The notes under the pieces are model-generated. The model worked only from the letters and a program-made list of their open reading frames with translations. It made no database searches and was not told the origin of the DNA. A DNA stretch of 64,000 nucleotides, taken from assembly GCA_008508345.1 (NCBI GenBank), contig QNGE01000833.1, forward strand, positions 42,424-106,423, given 5' to 3'. Source of the DNA: Paragonimus westermani. Its lineage: Eukaryota; Platyhelminthes; Trematoda; Plagiorchiida; Troglotrematidae. Positions 22,046-35,000 of this stretch are shown piece by piece. Position 1 is the stretch's first letter. Every line of letters starts with the position of its first letter. The translations under genes were made by a program, and so were the position numbers.

Positions 22046-24477
22046 TGCTATCCTCCAGACTGAATCGAGTGATATTGTGTGATTCGCCTTGCTTGCTTCG
22101 TTAGGAGATCTGTTTTTATTCCCATCTTAAATTAATCTAGTTCCGTCGAAAGACGTAGTTACCTGTCTTAACACCATAGCTTCCTTCTTCTCTCTGTCTT
22201 TCAAAAGTACCCTTTCTCCTATGTTCATCAATTTCTGGTAAAACCTGTATCCATGCCTCTTCCCCAGTTTCACTTGCCACTATCTTTCTTGACCAACTAT
22301 CATAAGAGTGGTTCTATCAAAACATTCGCCTTACAAACCAGTAGTCCAGCACGGTGAGTCAGTTCTTCGCTAAGTGGAATAGAGAACCTGTTGTGAAAAG
22401 TAGTGTCCTTGTCCTTCGATTAAACTAAGGTTGCACTGGGCTAGTTTCAACCTCTTGTGATGACGTGTTTATTCTCCCCAGCAGCATAAAGTAAATATCC
22501 TCGTGGATATTCTTCACCTTGGACGACAGTCACTTCACTTCTATACTTCCGCTTTCACTTTTCCGTTCGACTGACCACGATAAGCGCTAGCAAACCGATG
22601 CATGATTTTCTAGTTTCGGTCAGAATCTCGAAATTCTGCACTAAAAATTTGATCCGATATCGAATAACAGCTGTTCTCGTGTTTCATACCGAGTAAAGTA
22701 CATGGTAACTTGTACCCTATCGACTGCGAGTTTGTCGTACGCAGGAAGCCAGTCTTACATAAATCACTGAAATAATCCACTGTTATCAGGTGGTTATTTT
22801 TATTCATTAGTAAAGATATCGACTGTTATTTTCTGCACTTCGTGTGTCATCACTGATTACTTTATTCGATGATCTTTTTGAATTTGGCATATTGAACAAT
22901 CAGATATATAGTCGCGGACTTGACTCGACATGTCGGATCAAAACACTAGTTTGACAGCTCATCCGACACAAGTATTCATACCAAGATGTGGACAGTGAGG
23001 AGTATCCAGTATTAAACATTGCATTGTCGCTGAGTTGAATGCCTTGCTTCCTTTGAATGTTAGTCCATTCTGGACTATTGGCTTATCTTGGCAGCAACTT
23101 CCGATCTTCAAACTATCCGTTTAAGATAACATTCTGAAGCAAATTACTGCTGGTATTTTTGGATGTATGCTATTTCATCCAGTAAAAGCATTCTTCTTTG
23201 AAAGAGAAGTACCGTTCAAAATCAACCATGTCGAAATCCGCCTGTGCTCCGTCGATTTCTTGGGGATAGGCTGCCGAAGGTGTGTCAGTGACATACATTT
23301 TTTATCCTGGTTGGTGAACGATTATAAAACTGTTCTTCTGAAGACGGATAAATACTGACCGCAGATATCGAGATATTAAGTACAGGGGCTTACGTGCAAT
23401 GAATACCGGAGTGTCTGAGATGTGAAACTTGCAACGCTTCTTCCAAAGACGTAGTCATCAAAGTGCTCCAATGCACAGACAAAGACCAATATTCCTTTTT
23501 CAATCTGCACTTACCGCTGTTTGACGTTAGTCAACGTCCTGCCTCCAGAATCAGCGGTTTTTCTTGATAAATCAGTATTGCTTCCCAACCGTGTTGGCAA
23601 TTACCACACTGTGTTTCGAGCGAATAAGGCGGATTTAAGTATACGTGTATTGGTGCGTCGGTTATCAACTTTTTGGTTTTTTAAACGCCTTATCTTGCTC
23701 TTCACTTCGTTATCATCACGCTACATTCTTACGATCCAGTTTCCAAATCAGTTTCAATATATCTGGCAAACGGCTAGTGGTCTGTGATTAAAACGTACCC
23801 GATTCGTTGCTTATTCAAACCCCGACACAATAGACGATCCAACCAGGGACCAGTCCAATCGTCGCGTTAAGATACCACGCCAGGATTGGACGAACAGCCT
23901 CAGTGTTACATATTCCGTTATTCACTAGGCTCTTTGTTCCATATTGTAGCAATCAGCTTGCAATTTGTGACTTCGGGTGTACCATTATGATCAGCCACTG
24001 ATGGACTCTGATTAATTTACTATTGATGTATATTTATAAATGCGAGTTCTCGTCTTATGAATAATAGCTGATTGCTGTAACAAGTCCGAGGTTTCCCCCT
24101 TATTCCTTGCGTTGTATATTTCAATTTGAGTACAATTTCTACAGCTATTAGAAGTTCATAACTTAGAATACTTCCTGATCTCCACTTCTTTCAGAACAGG
24201 CTTTTCTCTGAGTGCTCTGACCTTTCCCTCTCAGGTCTGCACTTGTTTATGAAAAACCATATCCGCCGTGCGTACCTCCACCTACTCTGACTACAACTCG
24301 ACGTTATTCTGTGGCCGACACTTTGGACTTTAGCAGAGATTCCGATCATGCCCCTGCGGTGTCGTAACATGGATTAACACATTGCTCGTTACGTATACCA
24401 CGTTGCACAAGTTGTTGTGCGTTTGTAACAACCGCCTTTAAGAAATCCATGCGACACCTTTAACATGAACTATAGAC
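22046..24477. other. Non-coding stretch
   Basis: Short frames only (22610-22807 -, 23167-23358 +, 23521-23787 +), none with a motif or splice support. No repeat from the families in this window is visible. Confidence 0.4.
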
Positions 24478-24729
24478 GTGGATAGTGATATCTTTCGAAA
24501 GGTTTTAAACGATGTCGGTAAACAACCTGACTGGCCTTCCAGAGTTGCATATCAAAAGACTGAGGGCAGATCAACATTAGTGAGATACTGCGTCTTTGAT
24601 ATCTCGTACGGCATGTCGTCCAACCTGGGCAGCTCAAAACAGTCCCTTCACAGCATACCGTTTAACGGTTTTAAATTTATATATGCACACAACTCATCAT
24701 TCGTCTTAGCGATAACTGGAGAATACTAG
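24478..24729 (+). other. Exon-like open frame, unknown
   Basis: An 83-codon frame begins shortly after ACTATAG (24469-24475), a weak 3' splice site. The peptide contains DIFRKVLNDVGKQPDWPSRV and YCVFDISYGMSSNLGSSKQS, which look like genuine protein. A GTGAGATACTG donor-like site lies inside at about 24579, so a shorter exon is possible. No family is recognised. Confidence 0.25.
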
Positions 24730-25597
24730 CAAACGCTTCACTCCTTCGAACAGTATTTCGCTTAAAAAGAGTAACAGTTTTCTGGCAGATGTGACCGACG
24801 TCTAGTAACAGAAATGCTTAGCCATCAAACCTACTCAAAGCAGAATTAAAAACACAAGAATAAAGCTCAATGATGTCCACTGTGTTGTGATATGCACAAA
24901 CGAATGAAACAATGTTAGATTGGATAAATCCTAGCAGTTATGTGACATCCCAATCAAAAATCGACATTAGATGTTTTCTAACTATTACAAATTGATGGCT
25001 TTTCGTTGCCTAGTTTTTGGTTGGCCACATTTACTGCGGCTATCTTTTCTGGTTGTAGTCAAAAACCATTCCGCATTCATAGCTCAATTCACTGCGATCT
25101 GACCGCAAAATTTTGCGGGCAAAATGTTAACGGTAGCTCATGAATCCAATTGAAATTCCACCGATTGACCGTCAACTTCACACAGATGACTCTTCCTTGT
25201 CTGTGATGCTGCAAGTTGTAGATAGCAGGATCTTTCTAGACGGATTACGTTGTCACATCCTGGTATACAGCCGTTCACATTTCCTATCATCAAACAACTA
25301 GTGTGACCTGTAATTGCAAAGTGCACATAACTTATGTCACCCTTCAAGTACTTACTTCGGTCTGTGAGCCACAGGTCGTTCACAATACCATTCTCGATCA
25401 AGCAGTAAGCAGGTTTCTCTGTAATCAGTATCCTACGTCTCTCGGACAGTCAACAACTTGTCAAGCTCTTTATCGTATAGACCTTACTATACCCTCAGCT
25501 TTAACAAATGACTTCAACTTGCTGTGTTTGGTTTTGATGTCATTGAAGAAATAAAATGTGCATAAAGGGGACTACGAGTGAGTAATGGCTACCACTT
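24730..25597. other. Non-coding stretch
   Basis: A - strand frame (25401-25138) has protein-like composition. On the same strand a different frame would give a 63-nt segment at 25356-25418 bounded by ATTACAG and GTAAGTAC. The two interpretations conflict and neither is supported further. Confidence 0.25.
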
Positions 25598-26101
25598 TTG
25601 TTTGTTTTGCCATCACGAACGTCTGTTCAAAAGCAGGTCACGATTGTCAACAGACGAAGGTATCAATCAGGTCTGAGGTGGACTATGACAGCCTACTTTC
25701 TCGGTTGGACAGACAGAGTTGGAGGTCATTCGAGTAGGTGTACGCAACTGATGAAAACGAACGTTACGTTATCTTGGCACATACAGTCTATAACCACTTC
25801 GGCGTTCCTTGAATGGATTACATACTTAAATGAGGTGACAACCAATTTGTCGTCTAGCCCCAATATGACCGTAAAACGATGGTATCCTCAACGTCTTTTT
25901 CGAAACACCCAGAACACCCAGAACATTGATTGCTACACTACCACATCAGATAGTGGCCCAGCCAGTAGTACGAACGGAATTGGGGTTTATATCAATGTCT
26001 TGGTGATCTGTGATCATCCGATTTTGAACAGTTTCTTGGTTGTTCGGAAAAGCCTTGTTCGATGTCACAAGCTATTTAACAACAGGACTGATGTGATTTA
26101 A
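25598..26101 (+). other. Long unrecognised open frame (167 codons)
   Basis: This is the second-longest uninterrupted frame in the window, starting with TTG rather than ATG. The peptide is Thr/Ser/Asn-rich and includes a short duplicated unit (NTQNTQN, from two copies of AACACCCAG at about 25904-25921). I see no transposon or enzyme motif, no signal peptide and no clear splice sites. It may be a chance frame or a decayed exon. Confidence 0.2.
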
Positions 26102-29100
26102 CCAATATGTTTTAACTCATCCATCACTTGTGTACAAACCAAAATTTTCTTTTAGAATACAAGATGACGAGAGGTCTAAATTATAATGCGATTGGTTCGT
26201 TTAACGAGAACTAACTGCTGGAAACAACAGTGACCGAATCCAACACGCATACGCGTGTTCTGAGGTGACAGATACTGTTTTATTTCGGTCACTGTCCTGA
26301 TTGCACCGAAAGACTGATCGTCGGTATTGAGAACCGTTGCTTACATTTGTATCCTATTCTATCATTCGAATAAAAGAGCTTTTGTGACTTTCACTACAAA
26401 AAAAAGTAACTTTCTTCAAGGTTTTCCATTTTGCAACAAGTCTCACACATGAACGTCACGTGTGGGTGAGGTATGTGGGAAAAAACAAGAAATGCGACAG
26501 ATCAGACCTAACAACCTAATTTGCCCGTCCCTAAGGACGCTCACAGGAAGTGTAATTGGTTACAGTCGCGGAGCTGATAAAAGCCGATTTCATTATCTTG
26601 AAATCACACTCACCGTAGTGCTTCATATTTAGTACAAATTCATCATGTATACCGAGACGAATGAATATCCAGGATTGTACGGGTTGTTTTGCTGGACCGT
26701 TTCCATAGGACAAATGATCATATGGGTAAAAACTTCGGCATGTAATGTGAATATTGCTAATTCGATTCTCTATCCGGCTATTTCTACCTGATTAGCCAAC
26801 AATACGAGTATGCTGCCCACAAAATCTGGTTGTGAGTATTAAAAAATAGGCAAGCACTCCAAAGTTTCCCATATACTATTTACTTGTATCCCCCCTTCTA
26901 CCGGTACTGAACAATAAACTGTACGATCTCTGATCATCAAACTTAATCAACTCGAGTTCGCGTATGCGTTCATCTACTCCTTTAAGGTGCATATGACACA
27001 AACGTCTACTGTGTTCTCAAGTCCTTGGAACAGTGCAGATTCATACTGTCCAAGAGTCTTGGAGTGTCACTGTTACCCCACATCTTATGATAAGTTATTT
27101 TAATCAAGTATAAGACGTAGCCGGAGCTGAAAGATCATTCCAACCGTGAGAAAGAACTTGCGAGTTGGAAATCCTACCAACTGCTTAATCTCTTGGTGCA
27201 CATATAATTTGATTACCAGAGACGCTTGTTTTGATATGTTTATTGCCAGGCGTTCATTATCAGGCATGTGAAAGCACGGTTGACGTGTACTAACATGCTT
27301 GGCAAACTGAGCCACCAGTCTGTTTGCTGACACGTCCCACGTATTGTACTTACACGTTTCCAATTGTCACTTCCAACTCCTGGTCGTCATGGTCTTCCAT
27401 CTTTTTTGCGTTGGACTTACACTATGCTGTGAATTACACAACATTAGGAAAGACAGCCGATGTTTAAAGCCCCACTTTGACAGTCACCTTCGTAACATTA
27501 CTTAAACCGTTTATCCATCATGTTTCATCAGGCGTATTGATAAGTCGGTCACTGCCCCCATCATTCCATAAGCTAACCCTTCATCTCTATCACTACATGG
27601 TACTGATGGTACGCATACACTGGTAAACTGACTCTTTATACAATGACCTCAAAAGATTTCAGTCGAGGGAACGCCCAAACAAGCACAGGTGGTAAACGAG
27701 TACAGGAATTTTTAAGATACTCGAAACACCATTGGAAGGCAGTACTCATAGCTACAACTCTCTCAGTTCAACTCAGGTTTAGAACTCGTCCTCCAAAAAC
27801 AGCCAAACCAGTCAGTAACGATAACAACTGTACTCGGTATTTTCTCGTCTTGTCGCCAACCGTCTCAAGTGAAAGGTAACCACAGCATCAAGGATAATCT
27901 ACAAAGACTTAAAACTGAGACTGATGTTGACTGCTTCTTATAAGTGATGTACTGCTGATGAAAGGGTGATCATTAAACAAGGGGATAACCGTTACGATCG
28001 TTTCCATAACTTTTTCCGGTTTGTTCGTTTCAGACGGACGAGTTCTACGCTTTGATTTGAGTGACTGAGTCACATTGGCAGGCACTATCTTCAAACGGAC
28101 GTGTAGTTGCTGCTGCTGCTGGCTTGGTAATCCATAGACAAACAATAACCTCCTGGTGCTAAAATTTGTTGTTAGTGATTGTTCTCATTGAAGTGACCTG
28201 ACGGCTATTATCCTCGCGGATACACTTGTAACCTATCCTCTCTATTATGTAAATGTTTTGCCTGACCTCACTAGTTTACTTATCACTGTCACTACTCTTG
28301 CTGATCATCGTTTCATTTCAGTGCACTTGTTCCAGAAACACATATAACAGGTATGGTAGATTTCTAGGGGCAATACTCTATTCCATACAAATCGCAATTT
28401 CGTGATACCATGTATAAAGGTAAGGTCATTCGTCATAATTAGACGAACTGTCCACCAACACATGCATAGCCGTGTGCAGTTTCGTCTGGGAAATTTTGTA
28501 GCCGACAAAATAGTAGTTTCAATGCACAAAAAAAATTGAGTTAGTTCAACTTTCCAAAAACATGTGAACAAACCCACCCCAACATGTTGTCTAATATGAA
28601 CAGTGGCTGGGGACATCGTGATACTTGTATCCTGAAATCCATATGAGTAGACAGACGCAATACTAAATATGGGGTGTATTGGCTATCCCTTATGATAAGT
28701 AGTTTTTACTGCACATGCGATAGGTACGCTTACCGCCATATTGAAGAATTCACTGGTGCAAAGAAGACCACTGATGTAACTCAGTCAGTTCGCTAGGATT
28801 TATTCCAGTGTTACTCGGTGCATGAAGTACAGGATACAACTTCAAAAGGCTTATTGATAAAGTACTGTGCGACTGTTTCATCCGATGTCCTCTTGAAGTG
28901 TCAACCATAAGCATAATGCAACAGCAAAATTTTCCGTCGTTTACAGGATCAGCGAATAGTCACATGCCTTTTTTGATTAAGGTTTAAACAATCTGGTGTC
29001 CAATTTCTTTACTCGGTAAGCCAAAACTTTCAAACGTATATATGCTTGTCAACGTAATTTCCGAACGTTCTGTCTGGTTCATAATCAGTGTAGGCATAAG

Positions 29101-30551
29101 AGAACCCGCGAGAATATGTCTCGCCCGAATTAATCACACTCATATCAATATCGTTTTTCCAGTGTCACTATCACAGGACTAAACGCATAATTTATCTTCT
29201 GCGGATTGCTTGACAAGATGGTCCACGAGCCTACCACACAATTACACCACAGCCCATAGTATCATATGAATAAGTTTTAAGTCAGGCGTATCACCTCTGA
29301 GACACCAGAAGTTATTATAACAGGCTGTAAAAATCAACTAGGGTTGGGAACTACCATAATTTCACTAATCTTCTTAATGTATTAATTACTAAAGCCGTTA
29401 AAATCGTCTGCAAGTGGTTTAATCAAACAACTTTCCTATAACCAAATTGGTATAAAGGCGTCTGAGGGTGTTACACACCTAACTGGACAAACATCGTTGT
29501 AAAGCAACAGAACAATCATCTTCTTGCTGAATCCAAAATGTTGACTGGAGGGTCAGATTATATTTCGACCTAGTCCATTTATTGTTGGCAGTATGCCGTA
29601 CGCTGAACACGAATAACATCACGACACTTGAAACAAGATTGTTAGTCGTACTCACGAATAAACTGGTCAGTTCACTGTGAAATACTCACTTAAGAGGAAT
29701 CACACAATACTAAAAACATATCCCCAAAATACTCTACGATGTGGGATACCAGTCACTCAGATACCGCTTCTATCAATCATACGAAGCCAGCCTATATTTC
29801 GAGGGATAAGGCTCAGTAGTATGACAAATCAATGCAAGACAATAAAACTTAACACGTCTTAAAGTGGGGGTGAATCCTGACTTGCATACTGGCTACTGTT
29901 AAATACTTCGGGGTTACCATCAGATCTGTAGAACTTGTAAAGCTCACAGCAAATCTATCCTACTGATCACCCGCTCTAATACTGTCCTATAGGTATCACA
30001 ATTCACTATTCACCGTGAGTCTGGCAGGTTGTAGCATAGCCTCTCCAGTCGATATCTGAAAGTATTTTATATATCTCCTCACCTATTTGTATGTAGCCTG
30101 TAACATTTTGAACAGCAGGCTGATTGATGGCTGATTTATTGTTCAGGTGGATTTAGTAACTAATATAATTAGTCGGGACCTCGCTCAGTCATTCGACACT
30201 TATGTAATGCGCCTTTAAAACTAAAGTAACGAACACACCCGTCAACTTGAGTCTCTGTCACCTTACGTTTACATGTGCCCCTTGTATCAGAGAACAACAT
30301 TGAATGATTCATGGCGCATACGATTAGTTTGAACAGACTGTCCATTACGCATTTTTGTACCATCTTCCTTATTAGCCAATTCGTATTGTTGGATAACTTT
30401 ATTTCGTGTTAAAATGCCAATCCTAAGATGTTATAAAGCAATATTCTGACAATCCTTTGTTTCTCGGCTACGTGAGTTATGGTTCTGGCTTACTACATTT
30501 TGGATTGTTGAATTATTGAGAAAATTTGTTGTATCTGTTGTACGAAGTGAA
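26102..30551. other. Non-coding stretch
   Basis: No frame carries a recognisable motif. The ATG-initiated frame at 27643-27879 (+, 78 codons) and the - strand frame at 27363-27100 are the most protein-like but lack splice or start context. A short CTG/GCT-rich run occurs near 28107-28121. Confidence 0.4.
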
Positions 30552-30741
30552 CATCATTCACATTTTATCGCAGCCTTCGCATTCAGATAGATTTTCCAGT
30601 CAGCCGGTTTCGATCGTAGCAAAGATACGCACTACTGACGAGCTATATTGAGAGTGAAACTCGAGTCTAGTGTTTCTGTTCAAAAGAGGCTGGCTGGAAA
30701 GTCTATCTGAATGCGAAGGCTGCGATCGAATGTGGGTGATG
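30552..30741. repeat. Inverted repeat (54-nt arms) around a hammerhead segment
   Basis: The left arm 30552-30605 is the reverse complement of the right arm 30688-30741 at about 48 of 54 positions. It includes a long exact run containing GCAGCCTTCGCATTCAGATA on the left. The right arm is part of the ribozyme-SINE tail, so the left arm is an inverted tail fragment. The 82-nt spacer contains the intact hammerhead core. Confidence 0.85.
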
Positions 30742-31160
30742 GTCAAGTTGGAAATAAACCAAATCCCTGACTATTCATTAGTGACTTTGGTTAGTTTTGT
30801 GATTTTCACCTGGCAAGAAGCCTCAATCGTGGGGTCATTGATTAGAGTCAGTAAAGATTTATTTTGTTTCCTCTCTAGACGATCAGGTGTTTTGTGCACT
30901 ACTCACAAGCGAATGTGACCCAGCGTTTGCATATGATGGTACAGTCATACCCAATGGTAGTTCATTGGCTGCCGTACGAAGGTTTGGTTGGAGTTCACAA
31001 CTTAGCAGTGAGAAGGATATACACTAATAACGAGCTCTAACAAGAGGAAGACATCAGACCACTGCTGTTCTTCGAAAGTGGCTAACTGAACTGTGTGTGG
31101 AAACGCTATAGCTGCGATTAATTTTGACTGATGTTTTACTCATATTAACCAAAAACTCTC
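30606..31160 (+). mobile_element. Tandem dimer of a tRNA-derived ribozyme-SINE (retrozyme-like)
   Basis: The first copy contributes the hammerhead (30630-30672) and a tail (30673 to about 30890). The second begins with the conserved 5' block CAAGCGAATGTGACCCAGCG (about 30905-30924) and continues with a tRNA-like region with a box-B-like GAGTTCACAAC (30991-31001) and GGATATACACTA. Then comes a decayed ribozyme, with core ATAACGA (31027-31033), stem II GCTCT-AACA-AGAG and GAAGAC in place of GAAAC, and tail again to about 31160 (GAAAGTGGCTAACTGAA). Equivalent cleavage positions are 30667 and about 31059, so the repeat unit is near 392 nt. The element has no protein. Any transcript would be pol III (internal boxes) or read-through, and mobility would depend on another element's reverse transcriptase. 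Confidence 0.8.
30630..30672 (+). ncRNA. Type I hammerhead ribozyme, core intact
   Basis: All conserved elements are present in order. Stem I is CACTA (30630-30634) with TAGTG (30668-30672), perfectly complementary. The core is CTGACGA (30635-30641). Stem II is GCTAT...AGAGT (30642-30655), with one mismatch. GAAA follows at 30656-30659. Stem III is a minimal CTCGAG (30660-30665), and the cleavage triplet GTC (30665-30667) lies directly before the 3' strand of stem I. Cleavage is predicted after 30667. Short stem III and an open stem I are typical of hammerheads in schistosome Sm-alpha SINEs and animal retrozymes. Loop-loop contacts that speed the reaction cannot be judged here, so activity is inference. 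Confidence 0.82.
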
Positions 31161-32030
31161 CTACTGTTTGCTACTAAGCAACATAAAAATGTGAAGCGTG
31201 TTCAAAACATGACCGCCAAAAGATGCCACCTACATAGTGTGACAGCATTTTCTGTGTTCTACATTGTGAGTGTGATACAATTTATTGATGGCACTGTGCA
31301 TAGATTGAAGTAGTCGTCATCACTCATCAATGGAGTAACGACAACCCGTTGAATAGCATTCACCAACCTATTTGTTTCCTAAATTGGCGAATTGCAGTCA
31401 GATTTCACTCCTCGTGAGTGCAACTGACGAATTCTGAACGTGTTGGGATTTCGGTGTTGCTTTTTAGTGGTACTGTAGCCCGGAGAACTTTCGTATCACA
31501 GGAGCATTTGGAATTGTTGCTTTGCACAGAAGCCGAGTGTTTGACCATGCTTACAAACACTAGTCGTTCATTTGTTGTCGCTCGTGAGCTAATACAACTG
31601 CGGTCTTTTGCCGTTTCAACAGAATAAATGTAGCATGTATGCAACCTAAAAGACAGAACACATACTAGTAACCAACCAAACGGACACAGTGATCCGGTTA
31701 TCTCTGTGTCCACTTACTTACAAAATTGGTGACCTTTGGAGATTAACACCCAGTATATTGTAACAGTACAGTCTACCAATGAAAAGATCTGTTTCTAGTG
31801 ACTAGTTAGCAAGTGTAGAACATTGTGATGAGAGCAGAATTTCAAAATCTGATGATTATTATTACTATGAATAAAAGCTGCGCTTAAATTCAGAATTAAA
31901 ACATGTCATATCTTTTTGCTTAACTTCAGGTAGAGACACTAGCATATACGTAGTTCATCGATTGTGGAGCGGTCATTTTTGATCGTTCTTATTTTGTGAA
32001 TAAATCTTGCTAACAATAAGAGTTGTTACT
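31161..32030. other. Non-coding stretch
   Basis: The frames at 31405-31713 (-) and 31418-31627 (+) overlap. The - one has a hydrophobic N-terminal part (GWLLVCVLSFRLHTC) but no ATG near it. No gene is supported. Confidence 0.35.
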
Positions 32031-32032
32031 TT

Positions 32033-32051
32033 CTCCTCTCTCTCTCTCTCT
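32033..32051 (+). repeat. (CT)n microsatellite
   Basis: About nine CT dinucleotides with one break, flanked by ordinary sequence. Confidence 0.9.
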
Positions 32052-35000
32052 ATTCACACATGAAAATGGATCAGTACGGGATGCAATTGCGGGAACTTTA
32101 ATCGTAGTAACAAGTGGTTTGTCAATCATGAGACAGACAGTAACCACAGTACTGATGGGACACATATTTTAACGTTAGTTTCTTTCGTTCTGATAAAAAA
32201 TGGATCATGTTGGTTTATTATGTCTTTTCTTTTAATCTAATTCCTTAACTGTTCCGTGGAGTTAACTACTACGATTTTGATTCAGTTACGCAATCAGAAT
32301 GAGTCGCACCGTCCCACCGACCCTTGTGTGGGTCAACGACAATGGGCCAATAAAAAGTAGACCAAGAATACTTGGTACGAAAACGGATTGATCTCTTCGG
32401 AATTAGTTCATGTTTCCTACCTGATTGACGATTGTATGTTAACACTCGCTTTGTGCTCTAGTGATTCCGTTTTTACTCTGTTTTTAGGGTATCCTGTAGT
32501 AGCAGGCACTGACGTGCAGTGTGCCGTAACGACGCTCTCCTGACTAACGTGAGATAAATCCGATCCATTGCTCCATTGTGTAAATGCTAATTCAACAGTA
32601 AATGTTGAGAGTCGAAGAAGTAACTGAATCAGAAAGTGTTAAGTTTGGATAGTTTAATCAAAACCACATCATTCAATGTACATAAGTCCGTGTTCATTCT
32701 GTGCATGACTTACTAAACAATAAACAGTGTCTTAGTAACGTCCCTTTTTGGGGCAGAAGAACGCTGAAATTTGTATAACAGTAAGTGAATGAGCGCATTT
32801 CGCGTACGCAAGATGAGCAGATTGGTCTCTAACCTTTTGTATTCGCGCTAGCACATATACAGGGAACGCCGAACGAATAGGCCACTGAGTTGACTACGTA
32901 CATGAGAATAGTGTGGAAGCACTGGCTAATGTTTGCAAAACAAATATAGTTCACGTGAACTTCCGAAACCGTTGCGAATGTTACATCGAATCAGACAAGT
33001 TGGTGTAGCGATACCAGTCTACCTTGCATGTTCATATTCCAGCACAGTATATACATTAGATGTTTCAAACGTTAGACAACAGTGGATCGTGCCTGTAAAT
33101 CTCTTGCCGACCCTTTATAAGTTTTCTTTAGGGCTGTTTAACAAAAGATTGGAGCAATAAAATGAAGTACAATCGCTTTAGTCACCTTCTTCTGTGTCAG
33201 TATTCTCTGACATACTGTTGCCTGACTAATACCTTGATGGGTATCCCAAGACAGTTTACAGTTCTCACTAGTTTGCTTCCTACCGACCATGATGCGAACC
33301 TTCTAAATGGTTCCCATACATTGTGAAGCTTTACTGTCAACAATGTGAACATTGTTTGAGAGCATTGTACAACGACAAAAATAGAAGACAATAGAGGACT
33401 CTAAATGTGAGTAGTAGTCAGTAGTGAACAAATCTGGTCATTTTGTTGTGATCATCCTGAAGTAAACCGGACAAACATTGGTAAACCGCACAACGAAACA
33501 TCTCAGTTCAATTGAGGTAACAGTTTGACAAGGCGGGGTACCATCCCGATTTCTAATGCTTAGACCAAGTTTACTGAATTAAAGTGGTAATGCTAAGTTC
33601 TAAAGTAAGCATTTACTGACGCCCATTTAATGTTCATCTGTAACTTAATACGGCTATTCTCCTCCGGTGCATCGTTTGGTCTGACTCGGGGGATTAAAGT
33701 TTACATTCAACAACGCGGCATTTTGTTATCCTGTATTTCGAACATGTGTGACCTTGGTATGAAAACACACTATCTGTGGTTATTGAGGCACACATTCCAT
33801 GTGTCGGGTTTGATTGGCTCAGCGTTGAGATAAAAACATTAAATGACCAAATAATCACGTAGCCATGGATTGCTTCTTTGGGTACAGTACGGGTACGTGC
33901 CGTTCACCATATCCGGAAGACCTCGTGGTCATCCACATTGCTTGACGGAAACGCTATTCACCATGTCAGTGTAACGTTGTCAGTGGCAGCGGACTGGATT
34001 TTATTTTTTAAAAACTGTCACAGACACTGTGCGAGAATGAGGAAAGCACTTGTAGCAACTGTATATCCCATTCTGTAAGCTGTTATTCTGCAAACGGTCA
34101 ATACGACATACTGCCATTTCGATTCAGCACTTTGACACATATGAACATGTTTCCGACGACAGACTGTGACTCGCTGAGATTCATACTCATCTGCTCCCGT
34201 TTCAAACCATTCAGTCCGTCGAGCTATATGCCTTGACGTGTTTGTTTACCTGTCGGGTACAGCTCTTTTCACGGAATTGAGTTCAGGGCTGCAGATTGGC
34301 CTACTCAAGTCCTTCATCCCTCGGAAACACCCAAGCTCCAGACATGTATGAAGTATGAACTAGGTATTGCCCTCGGTGTGTTGGTTAAAGCTTACTCTGG
34401 TCTTTTGAGTATCATTCTAAGAATACGCGTACTCTTACGGGCTTTCCCTCCATACTGAACCAAACGAAACACCGTTGCTGAATCCGGGAAGCTTGAGTCT
34501 CAGCACACAATAATCGGTTCTGTATGGAATGCTGATTAAGCCAAATCTTTTCTCACATTTTATTACGGTTCATTCCCGGATTTCTGTATGACATCTGTAG
34601 CACGGCTGCTGCAGATACATTGGAGCTGAGTCCCAATCGGCACCAAATTACGCCTTGTTAATTTTTCTTCTAGCAGTAATAGCTGTCCTTTGCTTCACTT
34701 TTACCGAGTTGCCTGTCATTTTCTTTGCGTCGTCTGCACGTGTTTTAGTGATCTCGGATAATGCGTGACAGCATCTCTGAATTTTTAGACAATCCCTCAT
34801 CAGGCCAGTTTATTTACTTGGGAACAGTCAAATTGTTCCTCTTTTTCAAATCGACTAGTTCACTTCCTCGTGGTATTGGGTAGACGGAGCAAACGAAAAG
34901 TCATATGGTCCTTTGTCAGTGAGTTCACATCTAGTCTTCAGATAACTACAATGTTGACTGGATGGTGGTTGTCACGTCTTCGTGATCCCATAACATTCAG

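Noticed and set aside
25356..25418. 63-nt - strand exon between ATTACAG and GTAAGTAC
   Set aside because: The acceptor lacks a pyrimidine tract, the segment is too short to judge, and it conflicts with a longer protein-like frame on the same strand.
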